A DNA stretch of 58,359 bases from JAAAOZ01 sp964496595. Its GTDB lineage: Bacteria > Chloroflexota > Anaerolineae > B4-G1 > SLSP01. The position numbers were made by a program, and so were the translations under genes. Numbering within the stretch: the first letter of the stretch is position 1; each line of letters opens with the position of its first letter. The notes under the pieces are model-generated. The model saw nothing but the letters and a program-made list of their open reading frames with translations, was not told the DNA's origin and ran no database searches. Positions 33,975-42,916 of the stretch are shown one piece after another. The stretch is from contig CAZCAI010000009.1 in the NCBI GenBank assembly GCA_964496595.1, forward strand, positions 1-58,359, in the 5' to 3' direction.

Positions 33975-35270
33975 CTAGGGCGCTACGGCCTGGAGTTCTT
34001 GCAGGGTCGTGATCGGCGCGATGCGGCGCAGAAAGGCGTTGGGCGTCGCGCTCAGCGCCCACAGGCGGCGCACCCGCGGCCCGATGGGATCTTCGCCGGC
34101 CGCGCCGCCGGGATGGCTGGCATAAGCGCCGTGGAATGCAAAGTAGGCCTGGTTGAGCCGCCGAATTTGATAGCCGTGCTCGACGAAATATTGCCGTCGC
34201 TCCTCCATATACGCCTCCGCCGCCTCGATCTCCCCGGCGGCCAACATCTCATCGACGTTGACGCGCGTCTCGTGCATCTCCGCGCGGAAGTCGAAGCGCG
34301 GTGGTTCGGCTGGCGTCTCTTCTGCTTCTGATGGCTCTTCCCTCCCGATGGCGCTCGGCAGGGCCTTCTCTTGCGCCAGCAAAGGTGCGTAGTAGCGCAG
34401 CATAATCTCCTGGCCGGCCCACTCGCCCATCAGCGAGGCCGTGGTCTCGTTGATGATGCGGGTCTCGGCGTTGCGCGTGTAGTAGATGCCCAACGGATGG
34501 AACATCAGGTAGTGATGCGTCCACTCGTGCGCGAAGACGTTGGCGATCCAGTGGATGTCGCTGCTCTCCAACAGCATCGAAGGGTAGGCCGAAAGGCCGC
34601 CGATGGCCGTCACGTAGGCGGCGTAATCGGGTTGCGCGGCTTCGATCTCGCGCTCCAGCGCGGCCTGATCGGCGGCGGTGAAGCCCGTTCGTAGCGAGCG
34701 CTGGTAGACGCTCTCGATGCGCTCGCGCGGCGAGATGATCAGCAGGTAGGGCAGGGGCGTGAAATCCCCGGTGACGGGCGGCAGGATCTGGCGCAGCAGA
34801 CCGAAGTTCGCCGCTTGCAGCACGCTGCTGACCTGCTCGCCCAAGATCGCCTCCGCCATCAGGCTCGTGCGATCCATGCGATGGCGCAGGTCGTCCAGCG
34901 CGGCGCGTTCTTCCGTCGTAGCGGCGACGGGATCATCGATCTCCGGGTCGCTGTAGCGTTGATGAATCTCCCGGGCGAGCCGATCCGATTCTCGGACGTG
35001 ATCCAAGTAGTCCAAGACGAATCGCGCGCCGGCCTCGTCATCCATCCAGCGCTGTGGGGCTAACAATCCGAACGCAACCTTTCGCGCCAGGGATTTGATC
35101 TCCCAATTGACGAAGTTGAAGGTCTCCGCCGCGCTGATGCGATCCGCCTGAAACTTGAGCGCCTGCGGCGGCGGCGACTCCCATCGCATGGTGAGCATCA
35201 AGCTCACCAGGATCAAGATCAGGGAGAGCGTGCGCTCCCAATATCGGGTCCATTTTCTCAAAATTGGCAT
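33975..35270 (-). CDS. Membrane-anchored HExxH metallopeptidase-like protein
   Basis: 431 aa. After a basic start a membrane helix (about 14-30, LSLILILVSLMLTM) anchors a long soluble domain outside. The zinc-binding HEWTHH (FAHEWTHHYLMF, about 254-260) and a Glu about 28 residues later (INETTASLMGEW) fit a gluzincin. A second part (about 325-431) is helical. Substrate unknown. It lies just upstream of the mreB promoter in the same direction and precedes no partner gene; cell-wall work is only suggested by location. ATG at 35270. Confidence 0.8.
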   Translation of the reverse strand: MPILRKWTRYWERTLSLILILVSLMLTMRWESPPPQALKFQADRISAAETFNFVNWEIKSLARKVAFGLLAPQRWMDDEAGARFVLDYLDHVRESDRLAREIHQRYSDPEIDDPVAATTEERAALDDLRHRMDRTSLMAEAILGEQVSSVLQAANFGLLRQILPPVTGDFTPLPYLLIISPRERIESVYQRSLRTGFTAADQAALEREIEAAQPDYAAYVTAIGGLSAYPSMLLESSDIHWIANVFAHEWTHHYLMFHPLGIYYTRNAETRIINETTASLMGEWAGQEIMLRYYAPLLAQEKALPSAIGREEPSEAEETPAEPPRFDFRAEMHETRVNVDEMLAAGEIEAAEAYMEERRQYFVEHGYQIRRLNQAYFAFHGAYASHPGGAAGEDPIGPRVRRLWALSATPNAFLRRIAPITTLQELQAVAP

Positions 35271-35282
35271 ATCTGAGGTTCG

Positions 35283-35684
35283 TTATCCATTCGGATGGTA
35301 TGAAATCTCTGTAACCCCGGCCAAACCGTCCAACGCAATCACGAGATGATTGAGCACATTGCGGCCCAAAATTGCTTCCGTACCCTCGACCGCGATTACC
35401 CGCACGCTGTGTACCCAATTTTCTCCAATTTGTAGGGTCACCAGATAGATATCCATCATTTTACTGTGTCCTAAAACGCCACGCATACGCGCTTTGTCTA
35501 CATACCGAGCGCCAACTTGCTCCAAGATGTCGATAGGAATGAGCGAGCCATCTGCGCCCGAATCAACTAATGCCCTTATCGTCGTAGATGTATGTCGCTG
35601 TCCTGGCGTGGTGACGGTTATATCAATCACAGGCATAGGAGGCACATAGGCAATATCATACGGGTATGTGTGGATGTTATGCAT
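35283..35684 (-). CDS. Retropepsin-like aspartic protease
   Basis: 133 aa, a single pepsin-like half that must dimerise. The active-site loop is LVDSGADGSLIP (D41-S42-G43), the flap-like region VLGHSKMMD, and the second hallmark AILGRNVLNHL near residue 110, all as in clan AA proteases. No signal or membrane segment. It overlaps the upstream gene by 8 nt, so the two are co-translated. The partner looks like a small regulator; together they may form a module. Confidence 0.88.
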   Translation of the reverse strand: MHNIHTYPYDIAYVPPMPVIDITVTTPGQRHTSTTIRALVDSGADGSLIPIDILEQVGARYVDKARMRGVLGHSKMMDIYLVTLQIGENWVHSVRVIAVEGTEAILGRNVLNHLVIALDGLAGVTEISYHPNG

Positions 35685-36042
35685 ATTCGACCTTGGGGGA
35701 ACGGAAGGTGTAAACTTTCTCCGCCTCTGGCAAGACTTGGCGGATCAACACCACCTCGTGAGGATATTTTTCCTCGATGCGCTTGTATAATTCGAGTTCG
35801 CTTGTGTCATAATCCACCACGTTGCCTTGATAGATGGCCACGTATGCATCTGGATATTGCTCTCGCAGCTTGGAGTGCATCGCGATAAATGCCTCGATCT
35901 CACGCTGCATTTTTCGTTGTGCTTCCTCGTGCAAAAATCGGTGGATGATATGTTCTACCAGCGTCGTTGGGGTGTCACCCCGTTCGGTGGCAGCTTTTTT
36001 CAATTGGAGCATAGAAGTTTTCTCAATGGTTATTTCCAACAT
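35677..36042 (-). CDS. DUF5678-like small protein, possible antitoxin or regulator
   Basis: 121 aa. The N-terminal 55 residues (LEITIEKTSMLQLKKAA, TTLVEHIIHRFLHEEA) look like a ribbon-helix-helix or similar DNA-binding start; the rest (YPDAYVAIYQGNVVDYDTSELELY, VLIRQVLPEAEKVYTFRSPK) matches the DUF5678 type. RBS AGAGAGG is good. It precedes and overlaps the retropepsin gene by 8 nt. A tandem 11-bp repeat lies 61 nt upstream of its start and could be its operator. The fold assignment is by eye. Confidence 0.75.
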   Translation of the reverse strand: MLEITIEKTSMLQLKKAATERGDTPTTLVEHIIHRFLHEEAQRKMQREIEAFIAMHSKLREQYPDAYVAIYQGNVVDYDTSELELYKRIEEKYPHEVVLIRQVLPEAEKVYTFRSPKVEYA

Positions 36043-36102
36043 TGCGTTTAACCTCTCTTGGTATTACTGCGATCTCTCGCTGACTTCATCGCGATTTCCT
36101 CT

Positions 36103-36124
36103 TAGTGTAAGTCTAGTGTAAGTC
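36103..36124. promoter_or_regulatory. Tandem 11-bp direct repeat, candidate operator between divergent genes
   Basis: TAGTGTAAGTC occurs at 36103-36113 and immediately again at 36114-36124. It lies in the 155-bp space between the DUF5678/retropepsin pair and murJ. Confidence 0.55.
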
Positions 36125-36179
36125 GAAATGGGAAAGAATCAAGGTCGTGGGGTGGGTTTCACTCTTGGTATGGATGTTA

Positions 36180-36200
36180 TGTTATAATGCGGACATTATG
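36180..36200 (+). promoter_or_regulatory. Extended -10 promoter of a possibly leaderless murJ transcript
   Basis: TGT precedes TATAAT (36183-36188). Transcription at about 36195 would leave only two or three nt before ATG 36198. There is no Shine-Dalgarno site before this ATG, which fits leaderless translation. The -35 region (TTCACT 36158-36163, 19 nt spacing) is weak. Confidence 0.55.
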
Positions 36201-37802
36201 CCAAAGACAATCGATGCATCCCGTGATGTCGTAAAAGTGCCGAGCGCCCTATCAGCAGTCTCCTCGCACGTGGCGCGCTCCGCTGTGCTGGTCGCGTCGC
36301 TCTTCGCTGCCGATAAAGTCCTGGGTCTGATCCGTGATGCCGCCGTGGGCCACGCCTTCGGCGCCTCTGCCGAGTTGGACGCCTACTACGCCGCCTTCGA
36401 GCTGCCCGACGGCCTCTTCACCGTCATCGCCGGGAGCGCGATGGCGACGACGCTCATCCCGATCCTCTCGGCGCACATCGGGCGGGGCGAGCACGACCGC
36501 GCCTGGCGCCTAGTCTCGGCGGTGATCAATCTGGCGCTGCTGCTCGTGGCCTCGATGGGGATCGTGGCCGCTATGTTCGCCCCCGATGTCATTCGCGCCG
36601 TCGCGCCGGGCTTTGACGCCCAACAGGTCACGCTGGGCGCGCAGTTGATGCGACTGGTCCTACTCCAGACATTTCTCTTTACCGCCAGCGGCATCCTCGT
36701 GGGCGTCCTGCGCGCCTATCAGCACTTTCTCCTGCCCGCGCTGGCCCCGCTGGCTTACACGCTGGGCCGCATCGCCGGCGTGATCTGGCTGGCGCCGCGC
36801 TGGGGCATCTTCGGCCTGGCCTGGGGCGGATTGGGCGGCGCGGTGATTTACTTCCTCGTGCTCCTGCCAGGGCTGATCCGCTTTCGCGCCCGCTGGACGC
36901 CGACCCTCGTCCATCCTGAACTGCGCTCGGTGCTGGCGCTGATGGGGCCGCGCATTTTGGGCCTGGGCGCCACCTATCTGAACTTCGTGCTGCCCACGTT
37001 CTTAGGCTCGCGCCTGGCCGATGGCGCCATCTCCGCCTACGAGTACGGCTGGCGAGTGATGCAATTCCCGGAGACGATCATCGGCACCGCCCTGGGCATC
37101 ACGGTCTTCCCGACGCTGGCGGCTCTGGCCAATGCCGGGGATCGCGAGGGGCTGCGTCAAACAGCCTCCTGGGCGCTGCGGTTGATGTTGGCATTAGCTG
37201 TGCCCGCCGCGGTGGGGCTGTGGGTGCTGGGCCGCCCCTTGACGGCCATGATCTTCCAGCGCGGCGCGTTCGGCGCCACGACCACGGATCGGGTCTACCT
37301 GGGATTGCAGTTCTTCGCCTTGGGGTTGATCGCGCACACGGCGCTGGAGGTGGCCAGCCGGCTTTTCTACGCGCAGCGCGATATGTGGACGCCGCTGTGG
37401 GCGGCGCTGGCCGGCCTGGCGACCAACGCGGTGTTGGGGTGGCTGCTGCTCTCGGAGCTATCGCACGGGGCCATCGCGCTGGCGAACTCGCTGGGCGCGG
37501 GCGTGCAGGTGCTCATCCTGCTGTGGATCGCCCACCGGCGCTTGGACGGGATCGAGGGCCGCGCGTTGGCGCTCTCGCTGGCGCGGACGATGGCCGCCTC
37601 GCTGGTGATGGTTCTGGCCGTGAGCGGCTTTCGCCGCCTGATCGGCGCTGAGGCCAGTACCTACCTCCTCGGCGGAGGCGGGATGTTCATCGGCGGCCTG
37701 ACCTACTTAAGCGCCGCGATCCTGTTGGGCAGCGAGGAGATCCGCCAGTTGCCGGCGTTGTTACGTCGCGGCCCCGAGGCGGTGGATTCGCTGCCGGGGT
37801 GA
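36198..37802 (+). CDS. murJ: Lipid II flippase MurJ
   Basis: 534 aa with about fourteen membrane helices, MATE-like. It flips lipid II across the membrane for peptidoglycan synthesis. GHAFGASAELDAYYAAFELPDG, GLLRAYQ-like GVLRAYQHF, the MQFPETIIGTALGITVFPTL block and RLFYAQRDMWTPL are conserved MurJ motifs. ATG at 36198 is chosen for its position just after the promoter and its match to the family; an earlier GTG or ATG in frame (36147) lies inside the promoter. Confidence 0.93.
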   Translation: MPKTIDASRDVVKVPSALSAVSSHVARSAVLVASLFAADKVLGLIRDAAVGHAFGASAELDAYYAAFELPDGLFTVIAGSAMATTLIPILSAHIGRGEHDRAWRLVSAVINLALLLVASMGIVAAMFAPDVIRAVAPGFDAQQVTLGAQLMRLVLLQTFLFTASGILVGVLRAYQHFLLPALAPLAYTLGRIAGVIWLAPRWGIFGLAWGGLGGAVIYFLVLLPGLIRFRARWTPTLVHPELRSVLALMGPRILGLGATYLNFVLPTFLGSRLADGAISAYEYGWRVMQFPETIIGTALGITVFPTLAALANAGDREGLRQTASWALRLMLALAVPAAVGLWVLGRPLTAMIFQRGAFGATTTDRVYLGLQFFALGLIAHTALEVASRLFYAQRDMWTPLWAALAGLATNAVLGWLLLSELSHGAIALANSLGAGVQVLILLWIAHRRLDGIEGRALALSLARTMAASLVMVLAVSGFRRLIGAEASTYLLGGGGMFIGGLTYLSAAILLGSEEIRQLPALLRRGPEAVDSLPG

Positions 37803-37811
37803 TCCTCGCTG

Positions 37812-39080
37812 TCAGCCATCGTCTAAGCTTGCGAGCGCGTTCGCGGCCGGCGGCCAATCCTCGTGATAGCGCAGCGCGGCCTCGAAATCGGCGCGCGCGC
37901 CCGCCTCATCGCCTTTGGCCAGGCGCGCCATCCCCCGCCAATAGTACGACTCCTCCAGATTCTTCGCCGTCGCGAGCGTGGCATCGGCCAGCGCGATGAC
38001 GTCGTCGTAGCGGCCCACCGCATAGTAGCTCTCGTAGGGGCCGAACTGGTACCATAACATTCGATAGTGCAGGCCCAACTGCCGCGCCTGATCGTAGGCC
38101 AGCGCGGCCTCCGCGTGGCGTCCCAGCGCGGTCAGGTTGGCGCCGATATTGAACCACGAGAAGGTCAGCCAGTCGCTGCACTCGGCGTAGGCCACACACG
38201 TCTCCGGCGGATTATCGGCCTCGGCGCGCGCCCGCGCCAGTCCTTGTTCGTACATCGTCGTGTCGTCTATGGCGTCGCCGATGAGGGTCGCGAGCGCGTC
38301 CGCGCGCTCCGGCTCGTAGACCACCAGGTAGAGCCGATTGAAGACGCGCCACAACTCGGCCATCTCCTGATAGCCCAACATCACATCGGGGCCGTCGAGC
38401 GAGTCGTAGGTGATGAATTGTTGCGCTTCATCATCGTAGCCGATGACGAGGCGATAGTGGCCGAGCTGATCGTTCGCATCCTCCACGTACCAGGTCTCGA
38501 CGATGACGGGGAACCCGGCGCGGAGCAGCGCCTTGAGCTGTTCCAGCGTCCCGTTCACCCGCACGGTCGCGTCCAGACCCAGATCGCGCGCGTAGGCGGC
38601 CATCTCGTGCGGGCTGACGTTCTTGTCATCGGGATCAGGTTTGAGCGCCGGCGCGATCTCATGCTGGCTCTCGGTGCGATCCCAGTAAGAGAGCGCCATT
38701 GCCAGCGTGACCGGGCCGCAGTTGTTCCAGCCTTGATGCTTATGCGTGACGCCGGTGAGAATGCACTGCGCGGGCGGCGTGGGCGTCGGCGTGGAGGTCG
38801 GTTCAGGCGTCGAAGTGGGCGCCGGCGTGCCGGTGGGAGAGGGCGTCAGTGTGGGCGTCGGCGTGGGCAGCGATAGGGGCGTCATCGTCGGCGGGAGGTG
38901 AGTGATCACCGGCGTGGGCAGCACATCGGGATGCGGGTTGTGGCGCAGGGCTTGCAATGGCTCCGGCAGATAGTAGGCGTAGCGACCCGGCAGCGCCTGG
39001 ATAATCTCCGGCGTCGCCAATAGGGTTAGGCCCAGCATCGTCAGGAAGACGATCAGGGCGATATAGTGTGTTTTTGACAT
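37812..39080 (-). CDS. Surface C39-like cysteine peptidase with TPR repeats
   Basis: About 422 aa. A membrane helix (about 8-25) is followed by a Pro/Thr-rich linker (roughly 60-105), then a C39-like domain (about 110-270) with QGWNNCGPVTLAMAL (catalytic Cys), HYRLVIGYD (His) and YDS (Asp), and two to three TPR helices at the end (ALAYDQARQLGLHYR, ARADFEAALRYHEDWPPA). Peptidase activity is inferred. Start is uncertain: GTG 39134 and ATG 39107, 39092 or 39080 share the frame; the last fits the membrane segment best. Murine-type processing cannot be told. Confidence 0.8.
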   Translation of the reverse strand: MSKTHYIALIVFLTMLGLTLLATPEIIQALPGRYAYYLPEPLQALRHNPHPDVLPTPVITHLPPTMTPLSLPTPTPTLTPSPTGTPAPTSTPEPTSTPTPTPPAQCILTGVTHKHQGWNNCGPVTLAMALSYWDRTESQHEIAPALKPDPDDKNVSPHEMAAYARDLGLDATVRVNGTLEQLKALLRAGFPVIVETWYVEDANDQLGHYRLVIGYDDEAQQFITYDSLDGPDVMLGYQEMAELWRVFNRLYLVVYEPERADALATLIGDAIDDTTMYEQGLARARAEADNPPETCVAYAECSDWLTFSWFNIGANLTALGRHAEAALAYDQARQLGLHYRMLWYQFGPYESYYAVGRYDDVIALADATLATAKNLEESYYWRGMARLAKGDEAGARADFEAALRYHEDWPPAANALASLDDG

Positions 39081-39288
39081 ATTCTTGATCATAATGGGAG
39101 TCATCATAACAGGATTGAGGCCGGTTGGCAACACCTACGCCTGTGTGGGATAGGGTTTTCCTATTTGTAATTGGGATGGTTCATCCTACAAGCGAAAATA
39201 GGTTTACACTTTAGTTCTGATAATTTAGGTCATAAAATGCAATGAATTTTTCAAAAACACTCCTATTATCTTAAAAGTATCAATTTTG

Positions 39289-39389
39289 GTTCGTAGTAAG
39301 CCTCGGAGCGGCGCCGTTAGGCGTAAGCGGAGTGGCGTTTTTCGGGCTTCACAACGGCACTCCATTCCATTGCGTGCCTGACTACGAAC
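39289..39389. repeat. TTCGTAG element, full copy
   Basis: GTTCGTAGT (39289-39297) and ACTACGAAC (39381-39389) are perfect 9-bp inverted ends. The inner AGCGGAGTGGCGTTTTTCG and the left part recur at 56500-56551. Confidence 0.7.
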
Positions 39390-39593
39390 AATTGTTAACC
39401 AATTAGTGAACCATCCCTTGTAATTACATTCTATTCGCTCCAAGCGGATTGCCAAATCCGGGCCTCTGGGGCATATTTTGAACGTGTTTTCAGCTTGCGT
39501 AAGCAAAACGGGGATCTACGATCCCCTTGGAGCGAGAATGGGAAAGCCCTGCTGTGTGGGATAGAGATTTTCCATATTTGGTTAAAACCACAG

Positions 39594-39639
39594 AGTCGGC
39601 GAAGGCCGACTTTGTAAACGTGGCCGCGACTTCAGTCGC
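39594..39639. repeat. String of short hairpins before gyrA
   Basis: AGTCGGC/GCCGACT with loop GAAG (39594-39611), then GCGACT/AGTCGC with loop TC (39626-39639). Resembles the strings at 2858 and 54016. Confidence 0.6.
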
Positions 39640-39651
39640 CGGGCCTCGCGC

Positions 39652-39680
39652 TTGCTAAAACTGCTGACTTCCTTTATAGT
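39652..39680 (+). promoter_or_regulatory. Promoter of gyrA
   Basis: TTGCTA (39652-39657), 17 nt, TATAGT (39675-39680). The -35 box equals that of the mre operon. The start of transcription should lie near 39687, about 24 nt before the gyrA ATG. Confidence 0.65.
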
Positions 39681-39710
39681 TAGCAATGTCTATGTTAAGG
39701 AGGAAGGTGC

Positions 39711-42143
39711 ATGGAGTTGGGAATCGTCAAACAGAGAGATATTAACACGGAAGTGCAACGCGCGTATTTGGATTACGCGATGAGCGTGATCATCGCGCGC
39801 GCGCTGCCCGATGCTCGCGATGGCCTGAAGCCCGTCCAGCGACGGATTCTATTCGCGATGCACGATTTGAACCTGCGGCCCGACAGCCCGCATAAAAAGT
39901 CGGCCCGCATCGTCGGTGAGGTCTTGGGCAAATATCACCCGCACGGGGATAGCGCCGTCTACGCCGCGATGGCGCGTATGGCGCAGGATTTCTCGTTGCG
40001 TAATTTATTGGTCGATGGTCAGGGGAACTTCGGTTCCATTGATGGCGACGCTCCCGCCGCGATGCGGTACACGGAGGCGCGGCTGGCCCCCGTCTCGATG
40101 GAGGTGCTGGCCGATATCAACAAACAGACCGTCGATTGGGTCGATAACTTCGATGGGACGTTGAAAGAGCCGTCGGTTTTACCCTCGCGCCTGCCGAACT
40201 TGATCGTGAACGGCGCGTCGGGCATCGCGGTCGGCATGTCGACGAACATCCCGCCCCACAACTTGGGCGAGGTCGTCGATGCGCTCGTCTATATGTTGGA
40301 GCAATGGGAGACGCTGGACGACGTTGATACCGAAGCGCTGATGCAGTTCATCCAAGGGCCGGATTTCCCGACCGGCGGGTTGATCTACCGGCGCGAGAAG
40401 GAGGGCGGCGAGAACGTGCTCCTCAAATCGTACGCCACCGGGCGCGGGCGCATTCGCATCCGCGCGCGGGCGCACGTGGAGGAGGGCGCGCGCGGCCGTC
40501 AGCGCCTCGTCATCACCGAGCTGCCCTATCAGGTGAACAAAAGCTCGCTGATTGAGAAGATCGCCAAGTACGTGCGCGCCGGCAAGCTGGAAGACATCGC
40601 GGACCTGCGCGATGAGTCGGATCGGCAGGGCCTGCGCATCGTGATCGATCTGAATATGAGCGCCGATCCCGACGCCGTGCTGGAGTCGCTCTACAGTCGC
40701 ACGCGCCTGGAGATGGGCTACAGCATCATCCTCCTGGCGCTGGTGGATGGCGAGCCGCGCCGCCTCTCGCTCAAGCGGGCGCTGAAGGTCTTTTTGGATC
40801 ATCGCCTGGAGGTGTTGCAGCGCCGCGCGAATTTCGAGTTAACGCACGCCCGCGAGCGCGCGCACATCGTCGAGGGGTTGCTGACGGCGTTGGATCATTT
40901 GGATGAGGTGATCGATACCATTCGCCGCTCCCAGCGCGTGGATACGGCGCACAAAAATCTGCGCCGCAAATTTAAACTCTCGGATGAGCAGGCGCAGGCG
41001 ATTCTGAATATGCCGCTCAAGCGTCTGGCCGCGTTGGAGCGCAAGAAGCTCCAGGATGAATACGACGAGTTGACGGCCTTGATCGATGAGTTGGAGTCTC
41101 TGCTGCGCTCGCCGGCCAAGCAGCGCAAGACCATTGAGAAAGAGCTGCTGGAACTCCGGGATGAATATGCCGATCCGCGCCGCACCCACGTGCTGGACGT
41201 GAAGGGCACCAAGATCGAGGCTGAGGATCTGACGCCCGATATTCCCGTATGGGTCTCGGTCAGTCGTGAAGGTCGCGTCGCGCGCATCCCGATGGAGGAT
41301 GCTTCGCCGCCGCGCGCCTATGCTCGCCCGGAGGAAGCGCCGCTCGCGCTGCTGGAGGCCTCCACGCGCGATGCCCTCTATCTCTTCACCGAGAAAGGAT
41401 CTGCGGTGGCGCTGCCCGTTCATCAGGCGCCGGATGGCGTCTCGTGGGATGGGGAGGGCGCGCCGTGGTCGCAGTTGACGCGCGCGGAGAACGGCGATCT
41501 CGTCGCGGCGTTGGCGCTGCCGGCGGATCCGCCGGAGGATGGCGCGATCTTCTTAGCCTCGGCCCAGGGCCAGGTCAAGCGCGTTCGTATGGAGGAGTTG
41601 CCGGCGGTGGGCCGCGAGTTGGCCGATGTGATGCGCCTGGATGACGGCGACCGCCTGGTGGCGGCGCTCTGGGTGCGGGATGGCGATGAGGTCATCTTAG
41701 GCGCCAGGCAGGGGAATTGCATCCGCTTCGAGGTGGACGATGTGCGCCCGACGGGCGCGCGGGCCGGCGGTGTGAACGGGATGCGCCTGGAGGCCGGCGA
41801 CGAGGTCGTCGGCGCCGGCGTCATCGCGCCCGAAGCGATGGTGTTGGCGATCAGCGATCAGGGCATGGGGAAGCGCACATCCGTGGGCGAGTTCTCCACC
41901 CAGCGCCGGGGCGGTAAGGGGATGCAGGGCATCAAACTGCGCGCGAAGGAGCATCTGGCCGGCATCGATGTCGTCGATGATTACAGTCGCTGCTTCCCCG
42001 TGACGGAGCGTGGCGCGTCGAAGACGGTGACGGGGCGCTCGATCAGCGAGCAGGGCCGCGTGACGCGCGGCGAATCCGTGATCGCGCTGCGGGCCAATGA
42101 TCGCGTGATTGATGTTGTGATCCAGCGCGCGCCGATTACGTGA
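39711..42143 (+). CDS. gyrA: DNA gyrase subunit A
   Basis: 810 aa. With GyrB introduces negative supercoils using ATP. Catalytic Tyr120 is in AAMRYTEARL; QRDR is HPHGDSAVYAAMARMAQ with Ser81 kept but Ala85 where E. coli has the acidic Asp87. The GyrA-box QRRGGKG (about 728-734) marks true gyrase rather than topoisomerase IV, and the C-terminal wheel repeats are present. A strong AAGGAGG precedes the ATG. No gyrB lies next to it. Confidence 0.95.
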   Translation: MELGIVKQRDINTEVQRAYLDYAMSVIIARALPDARDGLKPVQRRILFAMHDLNLRPDSPHKKSARIVGEVLGKYHPHGDSAVYAAMARMAQDFSLRNLLVDGQGNFGSIDGDAPAAMRYTEARLAPVSMEVLADINKQTVDWVDNFDGTLKEPSVLPSRLPNLIVNGASGIAVGMSTNIPPHNLGEVVDALVYMLEQWETLDDVDTEALMQFIQGPDFPTGGLIYRREKEGGENVLLKSYATGRGRIRIRARAHVEEGARGRQRLVITELPYQVNKSSLIEKIAKYVRAGKLEDIADLRDESDRQGLRIVIDLNMSADPDAVLESLYSRTRLEMGYSIILLALVDGEPRRLSLKRALKVFLDHRLEVLQRRANFELTHARERAHIVEGLLTALDHLDEVIDTIRRSQRVDTAHKNLRRKFKLSDEQAQAILNMPLKRLAALERKKLQDEYDELTALIDELESLLRSPAKQRKTIEKELLELRDEYADPRRTHVLDVKGTKIEAEDLTPDIPVWVSVSREGRVARIPMEDASPPRAYARPEEAPLALLEASTRDALYLFTEKGSAVALPVHQAPDGVSWDGEGAPWSQLTRAENGDLVAALALPADPPEDGAIFLASAQGQVKRVRMEELPAVGRELADVMRLDDGDRLVAALWVRDGDEVILGARQGNCIRFEVDDVRPTGARAGGVNGMRLEAGDEVVGAGVIAPEAMVLAISDQGMGKRTSVGEFSTQRRGGKGMQGIKLRAKEHLAGIDVVDDYSRCFPVTERGASKTVTGRSISEQGRVTRGESVIALRANDRVIDVVIQRAPIT

Positions 42144-42328
42144 GGTGCGTGCATCCAAGTGAGATGTGAGATGTGATGTGAGCTTTGAGTTCGTGAGAAA
42201 GGGACGGTGGAAGAAAGAGGCGTAAAACGTAAGAGAGGAATGCGACGTAAGTAGATGTAACTGTGACGTAAACTTTTAGACGATACTTTGATGAGACTAC
42301 GAATTAGCGGAGAAGACAGGAGTGAAAG
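42144..42328 (+). other. Spacer with simple-sequence stretches after gyrA
   Basis: Holds GTGAGATGTGAGATGTGATG-type and ACGTAAG-type short repeats, low in complexity. No hairpin terminator or gene was seen. Confidence 0.4.
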
Positions 42329-42691
42329 ATGACGACCTATCGTGATCAATTTGTGACGTGTGAGACGTGTCGGAAAGAGTTTGTGTTCCGGGTTGAGGAA
42401 CAACGGAAGTTAGATGAGGAAGGCAAGGAGTTGGCGCCGCCGGAAAATTGCCCCGATTGTCGGGTCGCCGAGAGCTTAGGGCCGGGGCTGCACGCGGGCG
42501 TGGTGCGCTGGTATCGCGCCGACAAGCACTTTGGCTTCATCGATCAGGGCAACGGCAACGATATTTTCTTCCACCTGAGTGGCGTGACGGGCGACCCCAA
42601 ACTGGTGTTGCACGAGGACGCGCCGGTGTGGTACGAAGCGGAGATGACCGATCGCGGCCCGCAGGCGATCAACGTGCATCCACGCGAATAA
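42329..42691 (+). CDS. Zinc-ribbon plus cold-shock-domain protein
   Basis: 120 aa. The N-terminal part holds C11-x2-C14 and C41-x2-C44, a probable zinc knuckle, and residues about 54-118 form a cold-shock-like OB fold (GVVRWYRADKHFGFIDQGNG, DIFFHLSGV). KHFGFI is the RNP1-like motif. Such fusions probably bind RNA or single-stranded DNA; target unknown. A terminator follows at 42712. ATG has AGGAG-type site upstream. Confidence 0.85.
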   Translation: MTTYRDQFVTCETCRKEFVFRVEEQRKLDEEGKELAPPENCPDCRVAESLGPGLHAGVVRWYRADKHFGFIDQGNGNDIFFHLSGVTGDPKLVLHEDAPVWYEAEMTDRGPQAINVHPRE

Positions 42692-42711
42692 GCCGTTCTC
42701 GAGCGAGTCTG

Positions 42712-42750
42712 GCCCAGGGAGGCGACCCCTTCCTGGGCTTGTTGTTTTTT
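42712..42750 (+). terminator. Rho-independent terminator after the cold-shock gene
   Basis: GCCCAGG (42712-42718) pairs with CCTGGGC (42732-42738), followed by a T-rich run (42739-42750). Confidence 0.8.
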
Positions 42751-42838
42751 GGACGGCGAGTGACGAATGACGAATGACGGAAACTGATCAAAGGAATCTC
42801 AGTTATTGCTTTTGAACGAAAATTCTGGTAAGTAGACT

Positions 42839-42882
42839 GTTGACTTTCAACTTGCAACTTTTAACTTGTAACTTGTAACTTT
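42839..42882 (-). repeat. Short tandem heptamer repeat (AAGTTNN)
   Basis: On the minus strand AAGTTAC, AAGTTAC, AAGTTAA, AAGTTGC, AAGTTGA, AAGTCAA follow without gaps, six units. Another block of related words lies at 52975-53060. It lies just upstream of the glycosyltransferase. Confidence 0.7.
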
Positions 42883-42916
42883 GATCGATTTGCAATTCAA
42901 CGAAGGACTTATCCTA

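Larger units (their letters stand above)
39081..39710. other. Gene-free stretch with several repeats before gyrA
   Basis: About 630 bp. It contains a TTCGTAG element (39289-39389), a string of hairpins (39594-39639), a promoter, and a loosely repeated motif GTGTGGGATAG...TTTTCC..TATTTG at 39143-39168 and 39553-39580. No coding frame looks real. Confidence 0.6.
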
